Source of the DNA: Lentimicrobiaceae bacterium
Lineage (GTDB): Bacteria > Bacteroidota > Bacteroidia > Bacteroidales > F082
NCBI GenBank assembly: GCA_015061295.1
Contig: SUWU01000011.1
Span: 1-63,103 of the forward strand
Reading direction: 5' to 3'
Length of the DNA: 63,103 bases
In this document: in pieces, positions 54,161-61,801 of the stretch
Layout of the letters: each line of letters starts with the position of its first letter
Position numbering within the stretch: position 1 is the first letter of the stretch
Position numbers and translations under genes: made by a program
The notes under the pieces: generated by a model
What the model was told of the DNA's origin: nothing
The model's input: only the letters and a program-made list of their open reading frames with translations
Database searches by the model: none

Positions 54161-54254
54161 AGTCAATGTCAGTGTCAATGTCAATGTCAATGTCAGTGTC
54201 AATGTCAATGTCAGTGTCAATGTCAATGTCAGTGTCAGTGTCAATATCAGCGTC
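54161..54254. repeat. TCAATG/TCAGTG hexamer tandem array
   Basis: About 15 near-perfect copies of GTCAATG-like hexamers (TCAATG alternating with TCAGTG) between the flavin reductase and desulfoferrodoxin genes. Related units occur inside tilS and the neighbouring gene. There are no spacers, so it is not a CRISPR array. Confidence 0.85.
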
Positions 54255-54296
54255 ATCCTTCATCGACAACATCAATAATCATATCGAAATTATCTG

Positions 54297-54328
54297 TTTG
54301 ACGTGAGATGTTTTTCGTTATACTTTTG
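54297..54328 (+). promoter_or_regulatory. Promoter of the desulfoferrodoxin gene
   Basis: TTTG (54297-54300), 20-nt spacer, TACTTTTG (54321-54328): a textbook Bacteroidetes -33/-7 pair, 60 nt before the ATG. Confidence 0.8.
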
Positions 54329-54387
54329 CAAAGTAAAAGTCAAAGAGACTACAAGATTAAACATTAACAAATAAAAAAAAGACAACT

Positions 54388-54762
54388 ATGGCAACAAAAT
54401 TTTATAAATGCAATCATTGTGGAAATGTAATAGAAAAGATAGTAGATTCAAAAGTTCCTGTTTTCTGCTGCGGCGAAAAGATGGAAGAGCTCATTCCTAA
54501 CACTGTAGAGGCAAGCGGTGAGAAACATATTCCTGTCGTAACACATCTTCAAGACAATATCTTAAAAATTGAAGTCGGCAGTGTTCATCACCCGATGCTT
54601 CCTGAACATCATATCGCTTTCATTTATATAGAGACGGAACATGGCGGAATACGTATTGACCTAAAAGACCAACCAGTAGCAGTGGTTCATCTCGGCGAAG
54701 AGAAAGCAGTGGCAGTCTATGAATACTGCAACCTTCACGGACTCTGGAAAGTGGAGTTATAA
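54388..54762 (+). CDS. dfx: Desulfoferrodoxin (superoxide reductase)
   Basis: Superoxide reductase (124 aa) that reduces superoxide to peroxide in the cytosol of anaerobes. The N-terminal desulforedoxin domain has C9-x2-C12 (CNHCGN) and a CC pair (FCCGEKM) for the first iron. The catalytic iron site is formed by EKHIPVV, HHPMLPEHH and the C-terminal CNLHGLW. All ligands are present, so it is the two-centre type. It has its own promoter and terminator. The flavin reductase divergently encoded nearby could be a redox partner, though this is inference. Confidence 0.95.
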   Translation: MATKFYKCNHCGNVIEKIVDSKVPVFCCGEKMEELIPNTVEASGEKHIPVVTHLQDNILKIEVGSVHHPMLPEHHIAFIYIETEHGGIRIDLKDQPVAVVHLGEEKAVAVYEYCNLHGLWKVEL

Positions 54763-54773
54763 AAGACAACAAT

Positions 54774-54807
54774 AAAAAAACGCTGGCAAATTTGCCAGCG
54801 TTTTTTT
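54774..54807. terminator. Bidirectional terminator, perfect palindrome
   Basis: CGCTGGCAAATTTGCCAGCG (54781-54800) flanked by A7 and T7. It ends the desulfoferrodoxin gene (+) and korB (-). Confidence 0.9.
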
Positions 54808-54818
54808 ATTGTTATAAA

Positions 54819-55850
54819 TTATTCAATATCCCAAGTGCTACCGCTGTTGAGCAAGTCATCGACGCAATGAATCTTCGACTTAGCTGTTTCTTCTTCGATA
54901 ACGCCATCTAAGCATTGGTTATATGTTGGAGCTTCAACATTTCTGATAACGCCTATTGCTACAGGATATTCTGGAGGCATCATGTGAGCCAACATCATGT
55001 GGATACCTGTGGTCTTTTCTTTTTCATCATGTACCAAAATGTCAGCTTCTGTCACGCCATTCTCTCCGATAGTAACAACTTCGAGACGGTTACCTCTGAG
55101 AACGATACCTTTATTGCGATCTTTACCGAAAATCAATGGTTTGCCGTGAACACATTTCACCTGCATATCATCGCGGACTTCCTTAGCTGTGATATTGCTG
55201 TGGATGCCGTTAGAGAAGATCATACAGTTTTGGAGAATTTCCACTACTGAGAGACCGTCGTGGTTCTTAGCTTCGCAGCATATCTGTGTAAGTTCCTGTG
55301 TATTCACATCGACGCCACGAGCGAAGAATTTACCGCCAGCACCTATCACGAGTTCGCCTACGTTGAAAGGATCTTCGTAAGTACCTTGTGGAGATGTCTT
55401 TGTTACTGTACCGCGGAAAGTACATGGTGAGAACTGACCTTTTGTCAAGCCGTAGATACGGTTATTGAAAAGAAGGAGGTTCATGTCGATGTTACGACGT
55501 ACTGCATGAATGAAGTGGTTACCACCGATAGCTGTACAGTCGCCGTCACCTGTAACGACCCATACTGAGAGGTTAGGATTAGCGAGTTTCACACCTGTAG
55601 CTATTGCTGCTGCACGACCGTGGATGCTGTGGAAACCGTAGGTATTCATATAATATGGGAAACGTGAAGAACAGCCGATACCAGAAACAACGACGATGTC
55701 TTCTTTTCTTTTTCCCAACTTAGGGAATACGTCTTCCACTGCTTTCAAGATTGCATGGTCACCACAACCTGGGCACCATTTCACGATTTGATCGCTTACG
55801 AAATCTTCTTTAGTAAGATTAACAACCTGATTGTTATTTATATTTTCCAT
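54819..55850 (-). CDS. korB: 2-oxoacid:ferredoxin oxidoreductase, beta subunit
   Basis: Thiamine-diphosphate-binding beta subunit (343 aa) that with KorA oxidatively decarboxylates a 2-oxoacid, probably 2-oxoglutarate, to the acyl-CoA while reducing ferredoxin. KWCPGCGDHAIL carries two of the cluster cysteines, GIGCSSR another, and the ThDP motif is GDGDCTAIGGNHFIHAVRRNI ... NNRIYGLTKGQ. The substrate is not settled by sequence. It lies 9 nt after korA. No delta ferredoxin-like subunit is fused; a small ferredoxin is encoded divergently at 57875. Confidence 0.93.
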   Translation of the reverse strand: MENINNNQVVNLTKEDFVSDQIVKWCPGCGDHAILKAVEDVFPKLGKRKEDIVVVSGIGCSSRFPYYMNTYGFHSIHGRAAAIATGVKLANPNLSVWVVTGDGDCTAIGGNHFIHAVRRNIDMNLLLFNNRIYGLTKGQFSPCTFRGTVTKTSPQGTYEDPFNVGELVIGAGGKFFARGVDVNTQELTQICCEAKNHDGLSVVEILQNCMIFSNGIHSNITAKEVRDDMQVKCVHGKPLIFGKDRNKGIVLRGNRLEVVTIGENGVTEADILVHDEKEKTTGIHMMLAHMMPPEYPVAIGVIRNVEAPTYNQCLDGVIEEETAKSKIHCVDDLLNSGSTWDIE

Positions 55851-55859
55851 AGTATTATC

Positions 55860-57704
55860 TTATTTTAAAAGGTCATTAAACTTATTTTCCAATTCGGCTG
55901 TCAAGAATGGCAAGCCTTGTACCTTATTATATTGTTCGTAGATATGTCCAGGGTGTTTCATGCGGAGATAATTTGCAAACTGACCTCTGTTCATTTCACA
56001 GACGACGATCTTCTTATGACCGCTCAACACTTCTTCTGTGTTCTTTGGAAGTGGTGAGATATGGCGGAAGTGAGCGTGTGCCACCGACTTACCTTCAGCT
56101 ATCATTTTTTCAACTACTGAAAGAACGACGCCGTAAGTACCGCCCCAGCTTACTACTAATAAATCAGCGTTAGGATCGCCTATGATTTCTTGCTCTGGGA
56201 TATAATTAGCTACGCGGTTCACTTTCTCTTCACGAAGTTGAGTCATGAGTTCGTGATTTCTTGGGTCGTGTGAAACATTACCTTTGATATTTTCTTTTTC
56301 AAGACCACCGATACGATGACGGAGACCTTCTGTTCCTGGGATAGCCCATTCGCGACGTAATTTATCTTCGTCACGGCGATATGGAGCATAGTCAGGGTCG
56401 TTAGCTTTAGCGATTGGAGGCACGATTGCTGGGAGTTCAGCTACCTTAGGGATACGGAATATTTCTGTACCGTTACCAAGAGCGCCGTCTGTCAATAAGA
56501 TAACAGGTGTCATGTGTTCCAATGCAAGTTTACAAGCCTCGTATGCTGAGTAGAAGCAGTCGACTGAGCTCTTAGCTGCCAATACGATAAGAGGAGCGTC
56601 GCCGTTACGGCCATACAATGCTTGCATCAAGTCGCTCTGTTCTGTCTTAGTTGGGAGACCTGTTGAAGGACCGCCACGTTGAACGTCGATGACTACGAGA
56701 GGAAGCTCTGTCATGACTGCGAGACCTAAGGCTTCTGATTTAAGAGAGAGACCAGGACCCGATGTTGTTGTCACTGACAAGCAGCCTGCGAAAGAAGCAC
56801 CTATTGAAGAAGTGATACCTGCTATTTCGTCTTCTGCTTGATAAGCTTTTACCTTTAAGTTTTTATATTTTGTAAGCTCAACTAAGATGTCGGTTGCAGG
56901 AGTGATAGGATAAGAACCTATGAAAAGCTGACGACCTGAGCGTTCGCTTGCAGCCATGAGCCCCCATGCTGTTGCGACATTACCAGAGATGTCGCGATAT
57001 TTACCTTTAGGAAGTTCAGCAGGTTGGATGCGATAGGTGTTAGCGAAGACCTCCATTGTGTCGGCATAGCTGTAACCAGCAGCCACAACAGTCTGGTTAG
57101 CCTTGATGACTTCAGGTTTGTTTTTGAATTTATTTTCAAAATAATGATTAAGCTGAGTAATGTCGCGGTTGAAGAGATACATCACTATACCGAGAGCGAA
57201 CATATTCTTCGACTTAAGCATTGCTTTTCTATCCAAGCCAAAATCTTTCAAAGCCTCTATTGTAAGAGATGAGATAGGAGCTTTGATGACTTTGTATTGA
57301 CTGAGGGTATCATCTGTTGTCGGGTCAGCGGCATAACCAGCTTTCTCGAGAGATTTTTCAGTCAATGAATCAACGTCGAAGATAATTGTTGTTCCAGGTT
57401 TCAACCAACGCATGTTAGCTTTGATAGAAGCTGGGTTCATTGCTACTAACACATCGCAGAGGTCACCTGTGGTGTGAACCGGTTTATGACCGAAATGTAC
57501 TTGGAATCCAGAAACACCGGATACTGTACCTTGTGGAGGACGAATTTCAGCTGGATAATCTGGGAATGTAGCGAAATCGTTTCCGGCAAATGCTGTCGAG
57601 TCTGAGAATAAGTTACCAGTCAACTGCATACCGTCTCCAGAGTCACCCGCAAAGCGGATAACAACTTGTTCGAGTTCTACAACTTTTGATATTTTTGTCG
57701 TCAT
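55860..57704 (-). CDS. korA: 2-oxoacid:ferredoxin oxidoreductase, alpha subunit (gamma-alpha fusion)
   Basis: A 614-residue fusion of the gamma domain (residues about 10-190, RFAGDSGDGMQLTGNLFSDS and FGHKPVH) and the alpha/pyrimidine-binding domain (from about 225, GLMAASERSGRQLFIGSYPITPATDILVELTKY, YQAEDEIAGITSSIGASFAG and TTTSGPGLSLKSEALGLAVMTELPLVVIDVQRGGPSTGLPTKTEQSDL). The YPITPATD and GPSTGLPTKTEQ motifs are diagnostic. Strong codon bias suggests high expression. Promoter box lies 38 nt upstream and the ferredoxin gene is divergent. Confidence 0.94.
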   Translation of the reverse strand: MTTKISKVVELEQVVIRFAGDSGDGMQLTGNLFSDSTAFAGNDFATFPDYPAEIRPPQGTVSGVSGFQVHFGHKPVHTTGDLCDVLVAMNPASIKANMRWLKPGTTIIFDVDSLTEKSLEKAGYAADPTTDDTLSQYKVIKAPISSLTIEALKDFGLDRKAMLKSKNMFALGIVMYLFNRDITQLNHYFENKFKNKPEVIKANQTVVAAGYSYADTMEVFANTYRIQPAELPKGKYRDISGNVATAWGLMAASERSGRQLFIGSYPITPATDILVELTKYKNLKVKAYQAEDEIAGITSSIGASFAGCLSVTTTSGPGLSLKSEALGLAVMTELPLVVIDVQRGGPSTGLPTKTEQSDLMQALYGRNGDAPLIVLAAKSSVDCFYSAYEACKLALEHMTPVILLTDGALGNGTEIFRIPKVAELPAIVPPIAKANDPDYAPYRRDEDKLRREWAIPGTEGLRHRIGGLEKENIKGNVSHDPRNHELMTQLREEKVNRVANYIPEQEIIGDPNADLLVVSWGGTYGVVLSVVEKMIAEGKSVAHAHFRHISPLPKNTEEVLSGHKKIVVCEMNRGQFANYLRMKHPGHIYEQYNKVQGLPFLTAELENKFNDLLK

Positions 57705-57741
57705 AGGAAACTATATTAATTTTGATTATGCAAATTTTCTG

Positions 57742-57749
57742 CAAATGTA
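57742..57749 (-). promoter_or_regulatory. Promoter -7 box of korA-korB
   Basis: TACATTTG on the minus strand; a TTTG at 57772-57775 lies 22 nt upstream. The ATG is 37 nt downstream. Confidence 0.65.
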
Positions 57750-57816
57750 ACTATTTATTGTTATGCAGCGACAAAAAAAATGAATAAAAATAAAAGAAAA
57801 AGTTTTTTTTATTTTT

Positions 57817-57849
57817 TTTGTTTTTATACCAATTATCTTTATATCTTTG
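57817..57849 (+). promoter_or_regulatory. Promoter of the ferredoxin gene
   Basis: TTTG (57817-57820), 21-nt spacer, TATCTTTG (57842-57849); the ATG is 25 nt after the -7 box. Confidence 0.8.
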
Positions 57850-57874
57850 CAACAAATTCAAAACTTAAAAAATT

Positions 57875-58042
57875 ATGGCTTATAAAATTTTAGACAATTG
57901 TGTAGCATGTGGCACATGTATCGATGAGTGCCCAGTTGGTGCTATTTCTGAAGGCGACATTTATGTAATTGATGCTGACACATGTGTTAGCTGTGGCTCA
58001 TGCGCTGGTGCATGTCCAAACGATGCTATCGTCGAAGATTAA
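57875..58042 (+). CDS. 2[4Fe-4S] ferredoxin
   Basis: A 55-residue bacterial ferredoxin beginning [15 protein letters not shown]. Two clusters are bound by C-x2-C-x2-C-x3-C-P motifs: C9, C12, C15, C19-P ([15 protein letters not shown]) and C37, C40, C43, C47-P ([15 protein letters not shown]). It is transcribed divergently from korA and has its own promoter and terminator, so it is the likely electron acceptor of the 2-oxoacid oxidoreductase. Its codon use (GCT, TGT, GGT) is that of a highly expressed gene. Confidence 0.96.
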   Translation: MAYKILDNCVACGTCIDECPVGAISEGDIYVIDADTCVSCGSCAGACPNDAIVED

Positions 58043-58071
58043 GAATTAATTTTTTTATTCGTTAAAAGGGA

Positions 58072-58100
58072 AAAAGCTCGACAAAATGTCGAGCTTTTAT
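58072..58100 (+). terminator. Terminator of the ferredoxin gene
   Basis: GCTCGACA / TGTCGAGC (58076-58083 and 58087-58094), 3-nt loop, flanked by A5 and T4-A-T5. Stop codon is 30 nt upstream. Confidence 0.85.
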
Positions 58101-58106
58101 TTTTAT

Positions 58107-58208
58107 GACTAAAGTCCAAAGTCTAAAGTCTAAAGTCCAAAGTCCCTTATGTAGAGACGTGACATATTACACCGATGAAAATAAACACGATGTAATTGGT
58201 GCGTCTCG
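58107..58208. repeat. AAGTCTAAAGTC repeats and GAGACG element, copy 2
   Basis: 58107-58145 holds four imperfect copies of AAAGTC(C/T). It is followed by GTAGAGACGTGACATATTACA (58151-) facing TGTAATTGGTGCGTCTC (58191-58207), an imperfect hairpin with the same ends as the element at 47240-47291. No gene. Confidence 0.55.
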
Positions 58209-58220
58209 ATGAGTTCAAAG

Positions 58221-58655
58221 TCAGAGTTCAGCGTCAATATTATCCTTAATCTGATTCATGACTTTATCAAAGACTATCAGGTCTTCTTCCTTGATATCTT
58301 TCAAAACATTCCTCATCATATTAATCGCCACTTCTGTCGTCTTTCCCTTCAGCTTCATTCCTTCCTCCGTAACAATAATATCATTGATACGACGGTCTTT
58401 CTTATTCATGGCGCGATATACCAAACCTTTTCTTTCCAAAGAATCTATAAACTTAGTAACAGAGTTTTTATCTTTCTGAATTATATCTGCTATAGCTTGT
58501 TGCGATAAAGTCTCTGCATCCCAAAGTATATCCATCACAAGATATTGTTCAGGTGTGAGGTTAATATCATTACGACTCAACTCCTTAGCGAAATACTTTA
58601 TCAAAGAGCAGTTTAAGATATTGATATAAACTGCCACTTTTTTCATTAGAAGCAT
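58221..58655 (-). CDS. MarR-family transcriptional regulator
   Basis: A 144-residue winged-helix regulator. The DNA-binding region is LTPEQYLVMDILWDAETLSQQAIADIIQKDKNSVTKFIDSLERKGLVYRAMNKKDRRINDIIVTEEG, with the wing motif DRR typical of MarR. It is the third gene of a minus-strand group with an SDR and an alpha-oxoamine synthase, 32 nt after the SDR. It may regulate that lipid-like locus and the divergent SDR-VOC pair; ligand unknown. Confidence 0.9.
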   Translation of the reverse strand: MLLMKKVAVYINILNCSLIKYFAKELSRNDINLTPEQYLVMDILWDAETLSQQAIADIIQKDKNSVTKFIDSLERKGLVYRAMNKKDRRINDIIVTEEGMKLKGKTTEVAINMMRNVLKDIKEEDLIVFDKVMNQIKDNIDAEL

Positions 58656-58687
58656 AATCTTTCTATTGTTTTATTAATGTGTTTTCT

Positions 58688-59524
58688 CTATTGCTTTTTC
58701 AATGGGCTATCGGGTTCGTTAGCCATCATTCTATATTCCATTTTATCTGTCACGCGAGGCAAGCGTCTGTTTGCAAACAGCGTCGCTTTTCCGAGCGGCG
58801 TGAGCACCATGTGTGTCTTTCTTCTGAAGATTCCTCGCGCCATTATCTTCGCCACTCTCTCCGCCGACATCATACGCTCCTCCTTACGAGGCGTCTCGCC
58901 TTGCGGACTACCATCGGCTGTTAATGCAACATTTCTTATGTTTGAGGTCGTAAATCCAGGTGCGAATATCATGACATGCAAGCCGTCATACAAATGTTCT
59001 ATCCTTAATGTTTCAAGGAAGCCTCGCACCGCGAACTTAGATGCCGAATATGCAGTGCGTGCCGGCAAGCCGACATATCCCGCCGTCGATATGACTCCGA
59101 CAACACTGCCTTTGGTCTCCAAAAGATATGGCAAAGCGTATTTTGTACAATAGACCGTTCCCCAGAAATTAGTGTCCATCAACGACCTCATGACTTTTAA
59201 ATCCATATCTTTGAAAACAGCACGCATCGAGATACCTGCATTATTTACCAAGACATCTATCTTGCCAAAATGTTTTACAGTCTGCTCAACGAGGTTCTTA
59301 CAGTCTTCTTCCTTTGTGACATCAGTCTTTACACAAAGTACATTGTCCGTTGACTTATTGAACTTTTTGTTTATCTCTTCTGCTATCTTTTCCAACTTAT
59401 CGATGGAACGTGCTGCGAGCACTATTTTTGCTCCGAGCGATGCAAATCTTGTAGCAGAAGCCAACCCGATTCCCGAGCTGGCTCCTGTTACTATAATGAC
59501 TTTATCTTTATAAAAGTTGTTCAT
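58688..59524 (-). CDS. SDR-family oxidoreductase (possible 3-ketosphinganine reductase-like)
   Basis: Classical short-chain dehydrogenase (278 aa): VTGASSGIGLASATRFASLG, VNNAGISM, catalytic Ser in ISTAG and Y-x3-K in AYSASKFAVRGF. The C-terminal tail after residue 200 (RRKTHMVLTPLGKATLFANRRLPRVTDKM) is the membrane-associating kind found in DHRS7/KDSR-like SDRs. Its neighbour upstream (15 nt) is an alpha-oxoamine synthase. Inference: reduction of a 3-keto long-chain base; retention of another substrate is possible. Confidence 0.88.
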   Translation of the reverse strand: MNNFYKDKVIIVTGASSGIGLASATRFASLGAKIVLAARSIDKLEKIAEEINKKFNKSTDNVLCVKTDVTKEEDCKNLVEQTVKHFGKIDVLVNNAGISMRAVFKDMDLKVMRSLMDTNFWGTVYCTKYALPYLLETKGSVVGVISTAGYVGLPARTAYSASKFAVRGFLETLRIEHLYDGLHVMIFAPGFTTSNIRNVALTADGSPQGETPRKEERMMSAERVAKIMARGIFRRKTHMVLTPLGKATLFANRRLPRVTDKMEYRMMANEPDSPLKKQ

Positions 59525-59539
59525 ATATTAATTAATGTG

Positions 59540-60799
59540 TTACCAAATAGCCATATTCGGCATCTCGTCAGAGTCGTACTTACCTTCAGCAAGTTTTCTC
59601 TTGACATCGGCAAACGCATTCAAAGTGTAGTTCACATCTTCTAATGTATGAACCGCTGTTGGGATTATTCTGAAGATAATCATACCTCTTGGAATAACCG
59701 GATATGTAACGATAGAACAGAAAATCTTGTAATTTGTTCTAAGGTCTTTTGCTATTTGTGCAGCCTGTTGCTCATTACCTGGCAAGAATATTGGTGTCAC
59801 ACATGCCTCTGCTGGTCCTATTTCAAAGCCTAAGTTACGGAAACCATCTTGCAATGCGCGTGTCACTGTCCATAATTTCTTACGTAATTCGTCACCTTCT
59901 GCGCTACGGATAATCTCAAGACGTTTCAAGCAGCCTTCAACGATAGGCATTGGCAATGACTTAGCATACATCTGAGAACGCATGTTGTAACGTAAATAAT
60001 CAATAACATATTTAGGACCTGCGACGAAACCACCGATGATAGCCATCGACTTAGCGTAAGCACCTATATAAAGGTCTATCTCATCCATCACGCCAAAGTG
60101 TTCAGAAGTACCGCGACCTGTTGGTCCCATAACACCAAAACCATGAGCATCGTCGATGAGGATGCGGAACTGATATTTCTTCTTCAACTCAACGATTTGA
60201 TCTAAGATACCGAGAGCACCTGTCATACCAAAAACACCTTCAGTGATGAGCAAGATACCACCGCCTGTTTTATTCACAATCTCAGTGGCTTTCTTAAGAG
60301 CTTGTTCACAACTTACTATATCGTTATGTTTAAAGTGGAACGACTGTCCCATATGAAGACGTTTACCATCGATTAAACAAGCGTGAGCTTCAGAGTCGAA
60401 AACGATGACATCGTGACGTGTTGTCAATGCGTCTATTGTTGAAACGATACCTTGATAGCCAAAGTTAAATTCGTAAGCTGCTTCTTTCTTCTCAAAGTCG
60501 GCGAGTTCTTGTTCCAATCTCTCGTGGAGACGAGTGTTACCACTCATCATACGAGCACCCATAGGATATGCCATACCCCAACGTGCTGCTGCTTCTGCAT
60601 CAACCTTTCTGATTTCTGGGTGGTTAGCTAAACCTAAATAGTTGTTCAAACTCCAGTTCAAGACATCAACACCGTTGAAACGCATGTGAGGTCCCAACTC
60701 ACCTTCTAGTCTTGGAAAAACAAAATAACCGTGTGCACGATCTCTGTATTGACCAATTGGACCTCCTGAGTCCTTTGCTATTCTTTCAAAGATTTCCAT
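59540..60799 (-). CDS. Alpha-oxoamine synthase (KBL/SPT/BioF family)
   Basis: PLP-dependent acyl-CoA:amino acid C-acyltransferase (419 aa). Motifs: LNWSLNNYLGLANHPE, GARMMSGNTRLHERLEQELADFE, FDSEAHACLIDG, ITEGVFGMTG, LIDDAHGFGVMGPTGRGTSEHFG, and the lysine region IGAYAKSMAIIGGFVAG, where the PLP lysine is in YAKS rather than the usual TxxK. Candidates are 2-amino-3-ketobutyrate CoA ligase, serine palmitoyltransferase or cysteate acyltransferase. The extended N-terminus (GYFVFPRLEGELGPHMRF) and flanking SDR genes favour a lipid role, but the threonine catabolic role is not excluded. Confidence 0.82.
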   Translation of the reverse strand: MEIFERIAKDSGGPIGQYRDRAHGYFVFPRLEGELGPHMRFNGVDVLNWSLNNYLGLANHPEIRKVDAEAAARWGMAYPMGARMMSGNTRLHERLEQELADFEKKEAAYEFNFGYQGIVSTIDALTTRHDVIVFDSEAHACLIDGKRLHMGQSFHFKHNDIVSCEQALKKATEIVNKTGGGILLITEGVFGMTGALGILDQIVELKKKYQFRILIDDAHGFGVMGPTGRGTSEHFGVMDEIDLYIGAYAKSMAIIGGFVAGPKYVIDYLRYNMRSQMYAKSLPMPIVEGCLKRLEIIRSAEGDELRKKLWTVTRALQDGFRNLGFEIGPAEACVTPIFLPGNEQQAAQIAKDLRTNYKIFCSIVTYPVIPRGMIIFRIIPTAVHTLEDVNYTLNAFADVKRKLAEGKYDSDEMPNMAIW

Positions 60800-60834
60800 T
60801 TTTACTGATATTAATTAGGATTATTTTTTCCTCG

Positions 60835-60865
60835 CAAAATTAGTAAATATATTTACTTTATCAAA
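60835..60865 (-). promoter_or_regulatory. Promoter of the oxoamine synthase operon
   Basis: Minus strand TTTG (60862-60865), 19-nt spacer, TAATTTTG (60835-60842). A standard Bacteroidetes promoter, 35 nt before the ATG. Confidence 0.75.
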
Positions 60866-60931
60866 GTGATTTAATAAAATATTTTATCATTTTTTTATCT
60901 TAAATTTATACCTATTTAAATTAAAAAGTAA

Positions 60932-60939
60932 TATTTTTG
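60932..60939 (+). promoter_or_regulatory. Promoter -7 box of the SDR-VOC genes
   Basis: TATTTTTG matches TAnnTTTG; ATG 59 nt downstream after GACTTATAGTCTTATAGACTCATAG repeats. Confidence 0.55.
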
Positions 60940-60998
60940 CAAATCATAAATCAAACTCAAGACTTATAGTCTTATAGACTCATAGACTTATAATTAAC

Positions 60999-61790
60999 AT
61001 GATAAATTTCAAAGAAAAATACGCGCTTGTTACAGGAGGAAGTTCTGGCATCGGCGCGGCTATTGCCAAGCAACTCTCAAAAGAAGGTTGCAACTTGTTT
61101 TTGACGGGCTTAGGAGCTAACGATTTGGAAGAGACAAAGAAAGCCTGCGAGCTCAACGGTGTTAAGGTCTATACAATTGAAAGCAACTTCGCCGATTATT
61201 CGAGCATCGACAATTTAGTTGAGTTTGTAAAATCGCAGAAAGTCAACATCGATCTTTTCGTGTTAAATGCTGGCATATCACAACGTGCTAAGGCTTTCGA
61301 CACAGACTTTGCCACAGATCAGAAGATAATGCAGATCAACTATTGGGGCGCTGTATATCTCATCAAGAAGTTTAAAGATGAGATACTTAACGCAACTCAC
61401 ACAAGTATCTCCGTCACCACCTCGCTCGCTGGATTATTCGGATTCCCGTTGAGAACTTCTTATTGTTCATCGAAACACGCCCTCTTCGGTTTCTTCGAAT
61501 CGATGGATTTAGAATACGACAACATTTCTGTAACATTCTTAATTCCAGGACGCATCAACACCAACATCAGCAAGAGCGCACTTCTCGGTAACGGAGAGAA
61601 ATATGGCAAGATGGATCAAGGTCAGGCTAAAGGCTTGGACGTTGACAAAGCTGCCAAACGCGCTGTCAAGGCTATCAAGAAAAAGAAACACAGAAAACTC
61701 ATTGGCAAGTACGAACTTTTGATGGCTCATATCAACAGGTATCTGCCTCGACTTTATTACGTACTTTCAAAACATATTTCACCAACATAA
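60999..61790 (+). CDS. SDR-family oxidoreductase
   Basis: Short-chain dehydrogenase (263 aa): VTGGSSGIGAAIAKQLSKEG, LNAGIS, catalytic Ser in VTTSLAG and Y-x3-K in TSYCSSKHALFGF. The C-terminal KAAKRAVKAIKKKKHRKLIGKYELLMAHINRYLPRLYYVL is basic and hydrophobic, as in membrane-bound DHRS7B/KDSR-like enzymes. It is divergent from the oxoamine synthase and followed 11 nt later by a VOC-family gene. It is only distantly similar to the SDR at 58688, so the two may catalyse different reductions in one pathway. Confidence 0.88.
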   Translation: MINFKEKYALVTGGSSGIGAAIAKQLSKEGCNLFLTGLGANDLEETKKACELNGVKVYTIESNFADYSSIDNLVEFVKSQKVNIDLFVLNAGISQRAKAFDTDFATDQKIMQINYWGAVYLIKKFKDEILNATHTSISVTTSLAGLFGFPLRTSYCSSKHALFGFFESMDLEYDNISVTFLIPGRINTNISKSALLGNGEKYGKMDQGQAKGLDVDKAAKRAVKAIKKKKHRKLIGKYELLMAHINRYLPRLYYVLSKHISPT

Positions 61791-61801
61791 AAAAAACGAT
61801 C

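Noticed and set aside
54161..54254. CRISPR-like repeat array
   Set aside because: Units are contiguous hexamers without spacers and no cas genes are present.
54073..54306. 77-codon plus-strand ORF rich in Ser and Met
   Set aside because: It is only the translation of the TCAATG/TCAGTG tandem repeat and crosses the flavin reductase start.
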